Source of the DNA: Hyposmocoma kahamanoa
Taxonomy: Eukaryota; Arthropoda; Insecta; Lepidoptera; Cosmopterigidae
Direction: 5' to 3'
Assembly (NCBI RefSeq): GCF_003589595.1
Contig: NW_020653852.1
Span: forward strand, 1,224,737-1,288,736
Length of the DNA: 64,000 bases
The position numbers were made by a program, and so were the translations under genes. Below, piece after piece: positions 22,086-33,605 of the stretch (within the stretch, counting starts at the first letter, position 1; each line of letters begins with the position of its first letter). Under the pieces are notes generated by a model. The model saw nothing but the letters and a program-made list of their open reading frames with translations. It was not told the origin of the DNA and did no database searches.

Positions 22086-24249
22086 TTGCATTTATTGTCA
22101 AGGATTGTTAGCAAAATGTACAATTATGAAAGTTGTGTTTCATTATTTTATTTACTCGTAGAAAAAGTATATATATGCAATCATTACGTAATTGGGGGTA
22201 AATCCACGTGGCCTAAACACGGTACTTAACTTTAAGAACCCTCATTATGCAACGATTGCATAGAATACTATTATAGTTCCGTGTACAGAACCATAATGAA
22301 ATTAACGTATGATAAAATAAGCGAGGGTTTCAAGGCACGAGACGCAAAATAAGTTCGCTGCCGAGCAAAACACACAACTTTTCATTTCACTATAGCGAGG
22401 AAAACGGTTACGGTTGCACTGTAACAAATCAGTTTTCATCAACAAAATTAGTTATTTCTGTCGATTTAATGTCAATAATAAAAAGAATAAAATATACCAA
22501 CGGAGTTGAACGGGTCGTTATGTTTTTTTTCATCGAAAGAAAAAGTTAGGTGCACCATAGTCCATTCGTCAAGTTCGAATTTCAAAAAGCCTTTCCGAGC
22601 CAGTGATGTGAAAATAATATTTGTATTGTATTCTGTATTTCCGTTACTTATGGTAAACGACGGTATTGTCGAAAACAGTACGTACCATCTTCACAACAAA
22701 AGATCAAGTTAATCTCCGATAACTGCAAATTAATTCAGCTGATACGTATTAATGCAGCTACATGGGAACGGATCGGGCGAATGAATGCTAAATAGTGAAG
22801 ATCAAATTAATTTGCCTCGAGCTTGTTAGGGGCGGTTTATTCGAGGCATAGTTTCTGTTCTGAACCCGTTGACTCATGAATATACATTTGGTTGGCAGCG
22901 CAGGCTTCCCTTACATGCTCTACTTTCGGAAAAGTGATGACCAGAAATTGGTATAAGCAAATTTACCTAAACATTAAATATTACAGGCAGAGTGGACAAT
23001 ACATTCCTTTGAAATCACGGAATAATTCAAAATGAAAGGAGTTCTTAGATTCTTCTCTTCTTAGAAGCGCCGGGGTTTTAAATAGGTTTAAAGCCCGAAA
23101 TAGAGGGCAGAAACTATATATAACAAAATATTCAAGGTTTTGTTTGTTCAAGTGTAATGTTTATTGAATCGATTCGCTTGAAAATCGCATTTAAATTAAT
23201 CAATATATAAAAAAAAACTTTAGATCGTATGCACTTGCATCGATTTTTATAAAAATCGAATTGTAGTCCAGAAAATTGTAAGGTGGATTATGTGTGGAGT
23301 TACCAGTTATTCGTCTAAAAAGATTTTTATCAACGAAATTCCAATAAATATGGAATTATACCAACTTGCATATTATTTTACGCCTCGCCTCGTATAAAAA
23401 CCCAATTAAAACCCGGGCGGATTGACTGGGTAAAGAAAATATTTTTTTTTTCTGATATAACTCGCTTATAATTGTTTTTATTAAACAAACAAAAGTTTTG
23501 GATCCTTTACAGTTCACATCAACATAATTCTGAACTATAGTTACAAAAGTTATTAGTTTAAAAACGAATCGTTGGTTTGTTTGAAAAAATAATTTGGACT
23601 ACATTTTAGAAATTTTAAAATTTAAATACGATATTTTTGAGGAAAATACAGTTTAAGCTATTTCACAATGTTAAAAGCGTTCTTAAAAGATAACCTAGTT
23701 TAAAATCTAGAATATTACTTACAATGAAAAGTTAGACATTTAACCGTAATGTGTTTATGTCGAAATCTGTTCATAGTAATTGCAATCAGTCATCACCTCA
23801 CCAATTTCGCTATAATACGAAATTGATATATCGGGAAAATACGGTTAAAGTTATTTCACAATAACATTGCAAAAAAACAAAGCCTACCGGACGTGTCGTT
23901 TACAAAAGATAACCTGGTTCTTATGATTCCGGGGAACAAATGCGCAATATCGAAAATGTAGTCCTTTGAATGTCTAGCCGCAACTTATTTATGCTCACAA
24001 TCTATTCATAGGATCGTTATCGGTCGTTAATAGGGACACACGTATTTCGTTTGTGTGCTAATCGCGCTCGGCAGACAATCCGTCGCTCTGATAAGATATC
24101 GTGGAAGGAGCATTGTCATAGTTATTTTTAGCATTGCCGGTTACTACATATTCACGATTGCATTTAGGAATACACATACCGGCACACTTAACCGAACACT
24201 ACTAAAATTCGCAAAATAATACAGTGTTTTTTTTTAAGTTTTCTTTTTT
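22086..24249. other. AT-rich repeat-poor stretch
   Basis: No gene or repeat family was recognised. 22740-22890 (CAGCTGATACGTATTAATGC, then CTCGAGCTTGTTAGGGGCGG) and 24000-24120 (a GATA core in CTGATAAGATATCG) are less AT-rich and could be regulatory elements. This is only a compositional hint. Confidence 0.3.
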
Positions 24250-24345
24250 AACCGACTTCGAAAAAAGGAGGAGGTTCTGTATATTTTTGTGTGTAAATAG
24301 ATAGATGGCAAATAGATGTAATTCCACGAATTTTTCAGGTGTCTT
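24250..24345 (+). mobile_element. GACTTC family, internally deleted
   Basis: AACCGACTTCGAAAAAAGGA at the 5' end jumps to GATGTAATTCCACGAATTTT of the 3' end. Confidence 0.7.
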
Positions 24346-24392
24346 TTTACATTTTAAATTATACTCAAAAAAACACGATTGTCCTTTTTAAC

Positions 24393-24560
24393 GCACACAC
24401 TCATAGCCCCACTAGGAAGACCATGTATTGCGGGTGCCGTGGATGCAAACATCGACAGCCACAAATTACACTCATGAGAGACGTATATGTAGGCCAAACA
24501 AATATTTCCCCCGGAATCAAATCCGGGACCTGGTAACCGTTCGGCCACGGAGACAGCCGA
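24393..24560 (-). mobile_element. SINE-1, antisense copy
   Basis: Antisense body (CCACAAATTACACTCATGAG), B box (ATCAAATCCGGGACC) and A box (GTAACCGTTCGGCCACGG) are in order. Nearly full length. Confidence 0.8.
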
Positions 24561-25252
24561 GGCACTCTTTTTGTCATTCATCGTTAACCCATTTATATGT
24601 CTCACTGCTGGGCACGGGTCGTTCTCAGGCGATGATTTAGGCCATAGTCCTAGTAGACTTCACATGTTTCTGGAAGGTTGCGAATTAAGTTTAGCTTCAC
24701 CGATTTCTTTATTCCTTTGTTTTATCGAGTGGTTTGAGGTTATTTATGCATTCTATTCAATATCATAAAATTTGGCTGAAAAGTTTCTTTGACACAAAAA
24801 AATGCATTTTGTGTTTTATAAAGATTGAGCTATATTAGGGCGATGTTAAAAGATGTTAGTTTAATAGCTACCTACTTTATGTACAAGTCTTATTTATTTC
24901 GATACAAACGATACAAATTTGTATTCTCACTTATTGTTCGGTTAATTGTGCCAGTGTATGTATATAAATAAACGGTATAAAAACTAATTAAATATTTAAA
25001 CAATAAAAAAGCTTACCTAGGAAAAATCTTAGAAATTATAACAAAACTCCAAAAATGATCGATTCATATGAACTTTTGAGTTATTTTACCTTTGTCGTCA
25101 TTATTGTTATCACCTATAGTCCAACTTCGTTCACTGACGCGTGCACGTGATCCATCTATGGCACGCTACTTTGACAAAGTCATCTACCCATCTCGCTGAT
25201 AATCGAGATACAAAATTACAATACATTCTTCTTCCTCTTCTTCTTCCTGCCC

Positions 25253-25507
25253 TTATCCCAGGCTAGGTGGGATCGGCACAACATGTATTTTTCTTCCACT
25301 ATCCCATATCATTATTTCCATACTTACACCTTTCTTATCCATGTCATCTTTCACACAATCTATCCATCTTTTCTTTGGCCTTCCTCTACCCTTATATCCC
25401 ACCACGTTCATACCTAACACTCTTCTCGTCAGATGACATTCTTCCCTCCACATGACTTGTCCACACCACGCTAACCTATAGCTTACAGTTATTATTTTTA
25501 TATACAA
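25253..25507 (-). pseudogene. RTE-like LINE, C-terminal end of reverse-transcriptase ORF
   Basis: The minus frame reads ...RLAWCGQVMWREECHLTRRV... and GRGRPKKRWIDCVKDDM. This is the hallmark tail of endonuclease/reverse-transcriptase polyproteins of RTE-type non-LTR elements. The catalytic domains are absent, so it is a 5'-truncated dead copy. The clade assignment rests on this motif only. Confidence 0.75.
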
Positions 25508-25731
25508 AACCGTTTACATTCAGTGTTCACGTTTGAGATACAATTTAAGGACTTAATCTAGAATGTAGACCTAATACTAGTACATACAGCGAAGTTTACA
25601 GACTTAATGTTAAAACTATTGCCTTATAAAAGTTGTAAATAAAGAAAATACGTAGGTACATATTTTCACGATATCTCCACCAAGAGCAGGACAATAAATA
25701 TTTACTAACATATGTATATGCTAGTGGAACT

Positions 25732-25852
25732 AGAGCTCCTTGTGAAAGAATTTACCCAGGAAAGTACTTGTTTTGAAGGGTATGGGTGCTGGGGAAATTA
25801 CAAACACATGGGACTTATCAATTAATGTCTCAGGGAGACGGGCGCAAAAGAA
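25732..25852 (+). mobile_element. Family A retroposon, 5' half
   Basis: AGAGCTCCTTGTGAAAGAAT, GGGTGCTGGGGAAATTAC and ACATGGGACTTATCAATTA lie in sense order. The middle ~40 bases are missing. Confidence 0.65.
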
Positions 25853-26099
25853 AAGAAGAATCATCGAAATCGATTCATAAAGGCCGGAGTAATTAATTGC
25901 GTAAATATAAAAATATAGAGTCTTAATACACACACACATCTGTTACAGTTTTAATATTTACGTATATAGAATTATTTTACTGTTATATTCAAGTACCAAA
26001 GTATGCTTGCATATGTTGTTCCGTGACCTCACTTAGGGTCTTAACTGAAAATCAGAACGCGTTGCGTTTTCCAGCAAATACTGAGTTTGTGACCCTTTT

Positions 26100-26362
26100 G
26101 TTACCGCGGCTGGCACCACACAAGGTTTAGTCTTCTTTTTATTATTTGTATGCATAGTTTTTGTTTTAATTTTATCTAATTTTTGTATATACATTTTTAT
26201 TTTGTGTTTTTGTTTCGTAATTATATATTTATGTTTTACGTTGAATGTTTTGATCGTGTTTTGTTTTAGTTCTGTTTTGTTCCGTTTTCTCTTTTTTTTT
26301 GTCTTTTGTCTTTTGTGGTGTCATTGTGGTAAACAAATAAATGTATTTTCTTTCTTTCTAAT
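26100..26362 (+). mobile_element. Non-LTR retrotransposon 3' tail
   Basis: A T-rich stretch ends with TGTGGTAAACAAATAAATGT (AATAAA) followed by (TTTC)n. This is the usual layout of a LINE 3' UTR with microsatellite tail. No ORF is left. Confidence 0.45.
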
Positions 26363-26828
26363 AGAGTAGAGTAGAAAAACCAGGTTTCCCAAAAATGTTT
26401 CGTTTCAAATTTCGTCGTTTTGTTATTAAAAGTGCATAAGGCCAATATGAACTGTAACTAGAAAAGGTTAATAAACAAATTATTTGAAATAACGACATTA
26501 CGAAATACGGTGACGTGAATAGGTAGGTATGCAAATAAATTGGATAAACAAGTGTTATCGTTTTATCACGGCTGTGACCTTCAGGTGTCAGGAAATAGGT
26601 TATTGACTTTTGCAGGATTGTAATAATATGAATATTAGCAAAATATGTTAACAAGTGAGAATTCTAGTGACGCCACGACGGTGAATTGCCAAAAAAACGA
26701 CATTTCTTTAAAGCAGAGTTACAAACTACATTTAATAACAATAGAGCAGAGACGGTACTTCTATTTGTGAGCTTACTGCGTTGTACTTTTGGAGGGTAAG
26801 GTTACTGGTAAAATTTGCAAAGACCTGT

Positions 26829-26942
26829 GAGGTCAACGTTACAGGCACACTAGCAGTGATTTTAAGCACTAAGTGGCACTGCAACTGTTACGGACCGGCG
26901 AGTCGCTTACCACCAGGTGCACGACTTGTTCATCCTATCGCT
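26829..26942 (+). mobile_element. Family A retroposon, 3' half
   Basis: AAGTGGCACTGCAACTGTTACGG (positions 26870-26892) and CTTACCACCAGGTGCACGAC identify the 3' part; the tail is lost. Confidence 0.65.
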
Positions 26943-27117
26943 TGTTATTGTAAAAAATCCTCCTTTCTTTATCACGATCAACGTAATCGATATTTTTAGC
27001 GAAATATAATTATTATCTTATATAGGATCAGACAAATGAGATCTAATCCTTTTTTTATACCTTATTTAGTTTCAGTTTTATTGTTAAGCAAAATCAGGGC
27101 AATGTCAAAGTCAAAGT

Positions 27118-27318
27118 CAAACCGTCAAAAATAGGAGGAGGTTCACAATTCTACTTTCGATACCTCAGTATTTGTCCCGTTTAAATTTTATAAAAATATT
27201 CCACTTATAAGGGTGCTGGTGAGATTACAGGCACATGGGGCTTGTCAATTTATGTCTGTAGGTGACGCGCGCTGTAGCAGTGCCCCTCAGGTCTTTGGGA
27301 TTTGAAGTTCTGAGGCTA
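27118..27318 (+). mobile_element. GACTTC fragment joined to a family A fragment
   Basis: 27118-27206 carries AGGAGGAGGTTCACAATTCT and a decayed 'ttccacttataagg'. 27206-27318 carries GGGTGCTGGTGAGATTACAG and AGTGCCCCTCAGGTCTTTG. Two families are abutted. Confidence 0.55.
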
Positions 27319-28452
27319 GACCCGCTTTCCCATCATTCCATCAACGCTTCAGTTAATACAGGATCAGGTAATCTGTGTTTTCTGGCTTTATTATCACGTT
27401 ATATGAATATAAGCACTTAGCCTTGAGTAATACATAACGAGCGGTACAATCAACACTTGTATATATTAAAATAAAACTTAGCAATGACCCACAATTATAC
27501 TACCTGATTGCCAGCAATTATTGGTGGGCAAAACGCTTAAAGTAATCTAACATTGAGTACGAACACGATACACGAAGGGCATTCGAACCAACCAACAGTA
27601 GTACTGTGTGCATAACAGCTACTGACTCAGTTTTAGATAAAGTACAAGGCTCCATGTAATTGCACATGCTTTGAACTTGAGCCAGTTGCAATTATGCTAA
27701 ACAATTATCTACTTGAAGTTTGTTAATTCGATGTAGATTTATAACACGAAATTGAGAATGTTCGGGTTCTTCGTCTCATCCTATCAATGACGTACACTGT
27801 AATGCTTGCCATTGTGGTGAAATTATTTGTCAATAGGCCGAAGCTACTACAGGATTGTTGCCCGGGATGATGTAGGTCAAACTAAAGTGCCATATCTGAA
27901 ATTTTTGGATGACTATACATAGGCCATCTTTCGCTCCTACCAAACTTTCCGGTTCTATGCGTCTCTGGTCCAGGTTTTGACAGCAAATTTTTTTTTAACA
28001 TCGACCCGTGTTTTTTCGACCTGTGTCACTACTCGCTCAATACTTTCTTCCATTTACTATCACCACATCTTACCAAGTGTCTTGCTCAACTCTACTTCGT
28101 CTCGCACTTTTGTCGAATGCCCCTATTACAAATTTTATCGGGAAGTGCGGTGCGCTCCCGTTTGTGCAACTCGTATTTGGTTTTCTTTGTAAGCGTCATA
28201 GTTTCGGCACTATTACGTCATTCTTGGTCGGACACATTGGTTGTAGAGAGAGTTTTCAGTCACTATGGTAAGATGTACTACTTCCTTAACTTTGAAAAGC
28301 GAATCTTCTACACGATTGGTCATATGTTAACCTTTAACATTTATAATTAAAAGTAATACGGGTTACAGCTACATGAAATGTTTTCTGAGTCGGTTTCAGT
28401 ATAGCAGGCAAAGTCTCCTCAAACTTCATTTCCACATATTTTCATCATCAAC

Positions 28453-28513
28453 CAGTCACAGACCATTACCAGCCATAGATGAGGGATCTATGGGTGGTAA
28501 TGGTCTGTGACTG
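28453..28513. ncRNA. Near-perfect hairpin, possible miRNA/hpRNA precursor or MITE relic
   Basis: Arms 28453-28480 and 28486-28513 pair at 27 of 28 positions around a 5-nt loop (GAGGG); the single mismatch is G-G. The 61-nt size and ~22-nt mature-length arms fit a small-RNA precursor. The near-perfect stem and very short loop also fit a recent inverted duplication. No other copy was seen in the window, and the strand cannot be decided. Confidence 0.3.
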
Positions 28514-28764
28514 CAAAGCAAACATTCATGCTATTCTCTTCGTACAATTGTCTAAACATAAATAATAGCCTCAAAAATGACATGTGCGATTAGAATTTAC
28601 ATGGATAACTTAATGACGTTGTAGTATCATCCGATTGCTAAGCACAGGTCTCTTTCCAACGGGTTTTCGTTCCAAGGATTGTGAACCTGCTTAAGTGTGC
28701 AAGTTTCAGCACGATGGTTTCTTTTATCGTTAGCGAGGGGTATTCCTAATAAACAAATGTACAT

Positions 28765-28950
28765 AATTAAATTTTTATTGAATAGATATTCAATTATTTT
28801 TTATGAAATTACTCCACTAGTTTGTTATAATTATTAATACAAAGATCGAACACTCATAAAAAATTCCTTCGATCCAGTCGGATTCGAACCGACGTCTTCT
28901 TGCATACCGTGCCAGACGCTATACCAACTAAGCTACGGAACGAACCAACG
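28765..28950 (-). mobile_element. SINE-4 (tRNA-derived), best copy
   Basis: Read on minus, CCGTAGCTTAGTTGGTATAG gives a D-arm. GTCGGTTCGAATCCGAC gives a perfect T-arm. The body then runs to GAGTAATTTCATAAAA-type sequence. The anticodon region has CGTCT/AGACG pairing around a ~16-nt loop, not a tRNA loop. It is therefore a SINE head and should not be called as a tRNA gene. Confidence 0.7.
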
Positions 28951-29019
28951 GACCTCACGAATTTTTCTATGTGCTTGCGTCGTGTCTTTGTACTTGGTCT
29001 TTTAACGACTTTTTAGTGT

Positions 29020-29135
29020 GAAATTACTCTATTAGTTTGTAATAATTATGAATACGGAAATCAAACACTAAGAAAAAATTCCTTCAATCCGGCTGGATTC
29101 GAACCAACGTCTTCCAGCAAACTGTGCCAGACACA
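29020..29135 (-). mobile_element. SINE-4, second copy
   Basis: Same body (AAATTACTCTATTAGTTTGT) and head (CCGGCTGGATTCGAACCAAC), more decayed than its neighbour. It is in tandem with the copy at 28765. Confidence 0.65.
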
Positions 29136-29261
29136 ATGCCTTTCGATTTTTTTCTATGTCCTTGTTGTAGATGTCAGTTTTTGGTATTTAACGACTTTTT
29201 TACCGTAGCGCCATCTGTTTTTTACAAACTTCCGATTTACTTTTTTTTGTAAAGAAAGTCC

Positions 29262-29546
29262 TTGGGAAAGAACAAGTTGTGAGCCTGATGAAAAGCGACA
29301 CGCCTGTCTATAGTTGTTGCAGTCATCTGAGAAGCACTAGTGCTGCACACGTCACCTTGACACGTAAATTCACTAGTCACAGACATACTAAGAGACGGGA
29401 CGAACGAGTCGAGTGTCTAATAGTAAACGATACGCCTGTCCATAACAGTTGCAGTGTCACCCCGACCTTTAAATCGCAAAGATCTGAGGTGTACTGCCTC
29501 CGCACCCATCACGCTGAGACATAAGTTGAAAAGTCACATGTCCGTT
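29262..29546 (-). mobile_element. Two tandem family A fragments
   Basis: Two 3'-part copies lie head to tail. The first starts near GAAAGAACAAGTTGTGAGCC. The second starts at 29392 (GAGACGGGACGAACGAGTCG) and runs to AGACATAAGTTGAAAAGTC. Confidence 0.65.
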
Positions 29547-29547
29547 T

Positions 29548-29650
29548 GAAAAAACAAATATACGCGATTTAAATCCGGAAAAATAGTTTCATTTCCTACT
29601 CGTATGTGTAACAATCGCGAAAACCTAAGAACTCGATATGTCGTCTACGA
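29548..29650 (+). mobile_element. Family C repeat, copy 1
   Basis: GTTTCATTTCCTA and TGTAACAATCGCGAAAACCT match (inverted) 33440-33605 and loosely 62380-62550. It interrupts a family-A copy that resumes at about 29660. Confidence 0.6.
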
Positions 29651-29659
29651 TCTATCGAT

Positions 29660-29850
29660 ACTCGTCCCATGTCCATTAATTTCACCGGCACCCTTATCCT
29701 TCAAAACCGGAACGCAGTAATGCTCACATTACTGGTGTAGCAGTATTTCCCTGGAACACGGAGGTAGAAAAACTTATGGCAGCAGTATATCCCTGGACGA
29801 ATTCTTTCACAAGGCTCTCTTCTGCTACTACCATGCAAATTTTATCATTG
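29660..29850 (-). mobile_element. Family A continuation
   Basis: TCCCATGTCCATTAATTTCA, AAAACCGGAACGCAGTAATG and a repeated GCAGTAT(T/A)TCCCTGGA indicate the 5' half of the sense element, with a local partial duplication. Confidence 0.65.
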
Positions 29851-30159
29851 AAGAGCTGTTAGCTGGTTGTATTGCGTGTCTCGGAGGTCTGAATCGATAC
29901 TTCCTATGTAATTTATAATTTCATGCAATTTAACCGAGATCGTGTTGAATATTCTGTTGCGTTCCACAATTCACGGTCATCGCGTGTTTTTATTATTTTA
30001 GAGTAATAAAATCTATAGACTTATAGATTACGCCTAATTTGTTTACGTTTTGGTGTACATTTTATTTTGTTGTTTCAAAAGTTCAATATGTTATAGAATA
30101 CACATATCAAACACCTGTTATCACAGACGATAAGGCAATAAAACTTTTGTCAAATGACG

Positions 30160-30222
30160 TACACACAGACACACACACGCACGCATATACGCACATACAC
30201 ACACACAAACACACACACAACA
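30160..30222. repeat. Imperfect (CA)n microsatellite
   Basis: CA dinucleotides with interspersed CG and TA variants. Confidence 0.85.
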
Positions 30223-30249
30223 GGAACTTAGTGTTCGAATATTTATGTT

Positions 30250-30402
30250 AATATGTTTCATTTGCAAGGGTTGGGGCCTGGTGACTTGTAGCACAGGTGT
30301 TAAGCCTATAGCAAGCACCAGCTCCTACAAAATACTGTTCTAAAATTACTAAGATTGTTTATGTACTTCTTATTTGTTGTTGTATTTTGTGGAGAAATAA
30401 AG

Positions 30403-30447
<45 letters not shown>

Positions 30448-30449
30448 TA
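30250..30449 (+). mobile_element. Retroposon 3' region with (ATT)n tail
   Basis: Unique-looking sequence ends GAGAAATAAAGAGT then ~14 ATT units. A polyadenylation hexamer next to a trinucleotide tail is typical of non-LTR 3' ends. No ORF. Confidence 0.5.
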
Positions 30450-30555
30450 TAACAAAAAGTGAATTCACAAAAAGCTATTGAATACCATGGTGGTAAAACG
30501 GGTGATATTCAATAAATTTAATGTAACCGGACCGCTCGTTAAGGCGATATTTCGG

Positions 30556-30612
30556 AAGGCCTATGCCCGGCAGTGGACGTCTGTCATCTGAAATGATAAT
30601 GATGATGATAAT
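30556..30612 (+). mobile_element. LINE 3' end, 'aggcctatgccc' type
   Basis: AAGGCCTATGCCCGGCAGTG, then GACGTCTGTCATCTGAAATG and a (GAT)n-like tail: a common lepidopteran non-LTR terminus. Confidence 0.6.
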
Positions 30613-31085
30613 TGACAGCCACTCTGTTCAGCTTTCCACTGTCTCTAAGGTTGTCTGTAAGAGATCACTCTTAACAATAAGGCCGCCTTTACCCATATTA
30701 CTTCCAAGATGTTTATGCAGTGTTTTTGGTTCTTGTATGTGAGCAAAAAAGTGTTTATGTATCTATCTATACGTCTATGATTATTTTCCAATTGTTTTAC
30801 AAGGGTATTTTACAATTTCACAATTTTAAATTTCTATTCACGCATCAGTATAGCGTTTACGCGTGCTATTTTTTATACAAGGGGTTTGTCAGCACGCAGA
30901 AGCAGGGGCACGCTACGTGTCAGGGGCTCAACCCTACAACAACATTATAATAATGGTGCATATCATACCACACGACACATGAGTATATCTTACAGTTATG
31001 ACAAAAATTAGTTGCTCGTGTCACAACACAGAAGATGAAACTGGATGGCCTAGTTATTTTATAAATAAATATTGCACACCATCAG

Positions 31086-31232
31086 ACACGTTGCTCCGAT
31101 CCCAATGTAAGTAACTAAATCATTTGTGTTATGGAACTTGGAAACAGCGACGGTACCACAAACAACCAGACTCGAACCCGGGACTTCAGAGATGGTGCCA
31201 TGAAAACTGGCGTGCAAGGCACTCGACTCCTA
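31086..31232 (-). mobile_element. SINE-3, antisense copy
   Basis: GCTCCGATCCCAATGTAAGT, ACGGTACCACAAACAACC and B box (GACTCGAACCCGGGACTTC) are in order, then the antisense A-box region (AAGGCACTCGACTCC). Confidence 0.7.
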
Positions 31233-31499
31233 TATTATTTCTACTTTTGTTTACTAAGTAGCACTTGAAGATAATTTTTATCCTATAGATACTAGCAGAA
31301 TTCTCTAGTCCAAATATATATGTCACTACCAATTTGATAAGCCTGTTCACTATAAATAAAAGCCGGTCTGCATTGATAATACCCGCGTCAAATGGGCAAT
31401 GTAATAAAAATTTCATGATATTAATCGTGTTCATCAATCACTGTTCCTGGTCAAAGTAATAAAACGAATGACATGTAGTCTCATCATTTTATAACTTTC

Positions 31500-31722
31500 T
31501 TGTAATTTTTTTTTTTTTTTTACGATTTAACATTTGTATGTTAAGTATTTGAAACCATCTCACTGAGCTGGCTGACCTTTTCGGCTAATATTGTGTACTT
31601 TCTTTTTCAATCTATTCGTTATCTTCTATTTTTTGTGTTTAACAGATCTTGTGTTAGTTATTATGTTCTGATATAGTGAATGTGAATGGCTGAATAAATG
31701 TTTCTTTCTTTCTTTCTCTCAA
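31500..31722 (+). mobile_element. Non-LTR 3' tail with (TTTC)n
   Basis: Contains TGTGAATGGCTGAATAAATG (AATAAA) directly before TTTCTTTCTTTC, a LINE-style end without ORF. A 19-nt T-run lies at its 5' side. Confidence 0.5.
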
Positions 31723-31859
31723 GTGTTTTGGTGTGTCCCCGTTCACGTGAGTATTATTAATATTGTTTGGTTCAAGTGATAAAATGATGTCATCTTAAGC
31801 ATAAAGTATACGTAAGAGAACTAAAGTATTAGACACGCTGCTACACGCTGTTAGTCGAT

Positions 31860-32057
31860 GTATCAGATTTGTTCTAGAGTGGCGACCATGTCTAGGCAAT
31901 CGTTGTCTAGGACGTCCAGCGCCAAGAAGAGCGGACGAACTGAGAAAGGGGGCCGGCAGTGGCTAGACATTGGCGGCACAGGACCGGGAGACAGCGTGTA
32001 AGCTGATGACTCTTAACCATAGATTGGACCACAGACAGTTGGGCATCATTAATATGG
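31860..32057 (+). pseudogene. LINE reverse-transcriptase C-terminal remnant
   Basis: The + frame reads SRTSSAKKSGRTEKGGRQWL and then DIGG..., resembling the Arg-rich '...GGRQWLD' tail of non-LTR polyproteins. Frameshifts are present. It is the insertion target of the Ret14 copy that follows. Confidence 0.45.
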
Positions 32058-32071
32058 ACCGGTCAAAGTGA

Positions 32072-32389
32072 AGAGATGTGAGCGTGCCTAACGGCACCGG
32101 CACCAATGAGGAGATTTGGCTCAGAGTCGACGGTTCAGCGATGGCAACCGCTAATTGTGTAATGTGCAATGGGAAGTAAGCGTGCTTACAGCTCCGACAC
32201 CTATCTGGAAAATAGGGAGGGTACTGTACGTGCGCCTGTACGTGTACGTGTGCAACTCAAATGACAGAGGTCTGTGACAACCCTATACACTGGCTGATCA
32301 CACACACAGGTTACTGTGCCCTTCTCATGTACCCTAAGGGTCGGTGGAGAGGGTCACTATAATCAAAACTAATATAGAAAAATATGGGG
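32072..32389 (+). mobile_element. Ret14 retroposon, second copy
   Basis: Flanked by ACCGGTCAAAGTGA (32058-32071) and ACCGGTTAAAGTAA (32390-32403), 12 of 14 identical. It contains GGGAAGTAAGCGTGC, ACACCTATCTGGAAAATAGG, GGGTACTGTACGTGCG and the 3' end AATATAGAAAAATATGGGG. Confidence 0.7.
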
Positions 32390-32867
32390 ACCGGTTAAAG
32401 TAATAAATTCATCAATTTCATCAATTCTCTTGGTCATTACTCTTAATTCCCGATTAATCAAATTGCCCGTAACATATTATATCGTATATCACGTTCGAAT
32501 ACGACCTCGGCATACCAGTCTATGCAATATTGTCTGCGAAAGTTTTTACTTTTTTAAATGTTTACTACGTCAAACTTTTTACAACACATTTCTTTCCTGT
32601 GACGACACAAAACAGCTCTTTTAACGCTTACAGTTAACCAACTAATATTCTGGATAACTTTTATCCGATAAAATCGAGTTGAGGGCGATGATACATATAT
32701 ATTATCAGGATATTTTTAGGCCTGTATTATTAGACAACAAAATAAGAGAGCTCATATCGAATTTTTAAGTTTCTGCGACTGTTACACAGACACATACAGA
32801 TTGACTATATGTTTACTGTTAATGCGTGAAGACGTAATCAACAGCAATAGCCGTAGTAGCAATGCCA

Positions 32868-33040
32868 GCAGCCTTACCTATTTCTGCCGCCAAGCAGTAA
32901 TGTGAGAATTAACTGCGTTCCGGTTTTGAAGGGTAAGGGTGCTGGTGAAATGGGCGCAGTGACAGTGCCCCTCACATTTAAGGCTCTGAGTGGCACTGCA
33001 ACTGTTAGGAGTAGGCTTGTAGCTTACCACCAAAGCTGTG
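32868..33040 (+). mobile_element. Family A retroposon
   Basis: TTCTGCCGCCAAGCAGTAAT, TTCCGGTTTTGAAGGGTAAG and GAGTGGCACTGCAACTGTTA are in order. A ~45-base central deletion removes the 'acttgtcaactta' part. Confidence 0.75.
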
Positions 33041-33328
33041 TCTGAAGTTCATGAACACAAGAAGTAAACAATTTGCTTCGTTATCTTTTCGGATTCCTAG
33101 CTGGCGTTACGTGGTGTATTTTGCTTTCAGTCATTGCCTTCAAGTAACGCTTATAGTAAAATATACTTTACATAATCGAGGTGAAAAGAAGCGATAAAAT
33201 TATAATCAAGGTTCGTCACCCTCGGTATCAGCGATACTGCTTATCACGAGACAGCTGCCCGGCGCTGGCGGTAATGTTACAAACACCATATACCAGGGAC
33301 ACATAGTTCAATTTCCATTAATAATAAT

Positions 33329-33378
33329 GACACACACGCACATACGCACGCACGCAAGCACGCACACATAGACACACG
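33329..33378. repeat. (CACG/CACA)n microsatellite
   Basis: Interrupted CACACACG/CACGCACG tract. Confidence 0.85.
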
Positions 33379-33439
33379 CTTACTTACAAGGAACTTAAAG
33401 TGTATGCACAGTACAATAATTTATACCCAATGTTGGAGG

Positions 33440-33605
33440 AATCACTAATTATCGAGTTCTTAGGTTTTCGCGATTGTTACACATAGGAAATGAAACTATT
33501 TTAGCGGATTTAAACGGGTGTCAACCGTGACCTTGGGACCTGTAAAGGGCCCGAAACGTCGGCTTTTTTCGTTAAATCCGGATACTAAAAATACTAATTC
33601 CTAAG
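33440..33605 (-). mobile_element. Family C repeat, best copy
   Basis: Antisense to the 29548 copy. It includes GGTTTTCGCGATTGTTACAC, GGAAATGAAACTATTTTAGC and ACCTGTAAAGGGCCCGAAAC, with 'cgttaaatccgg' and 'cggatttaaacg' in opposite orientation around the centre. No ORF, class unknown. Confidence 0.65.

Noticed and set aside
26358..26654. 98-codon minus-strand ORF
   Set aside because: AT-rich, low-complexity hydrophobic translation starting in a retroposon tail; no support.
28880..28952. tRNA gene on the minus strand
   Set aside because: Anticodon arm does not fold with a 7-nt loop and the sequence continues into a repeated SINE body.
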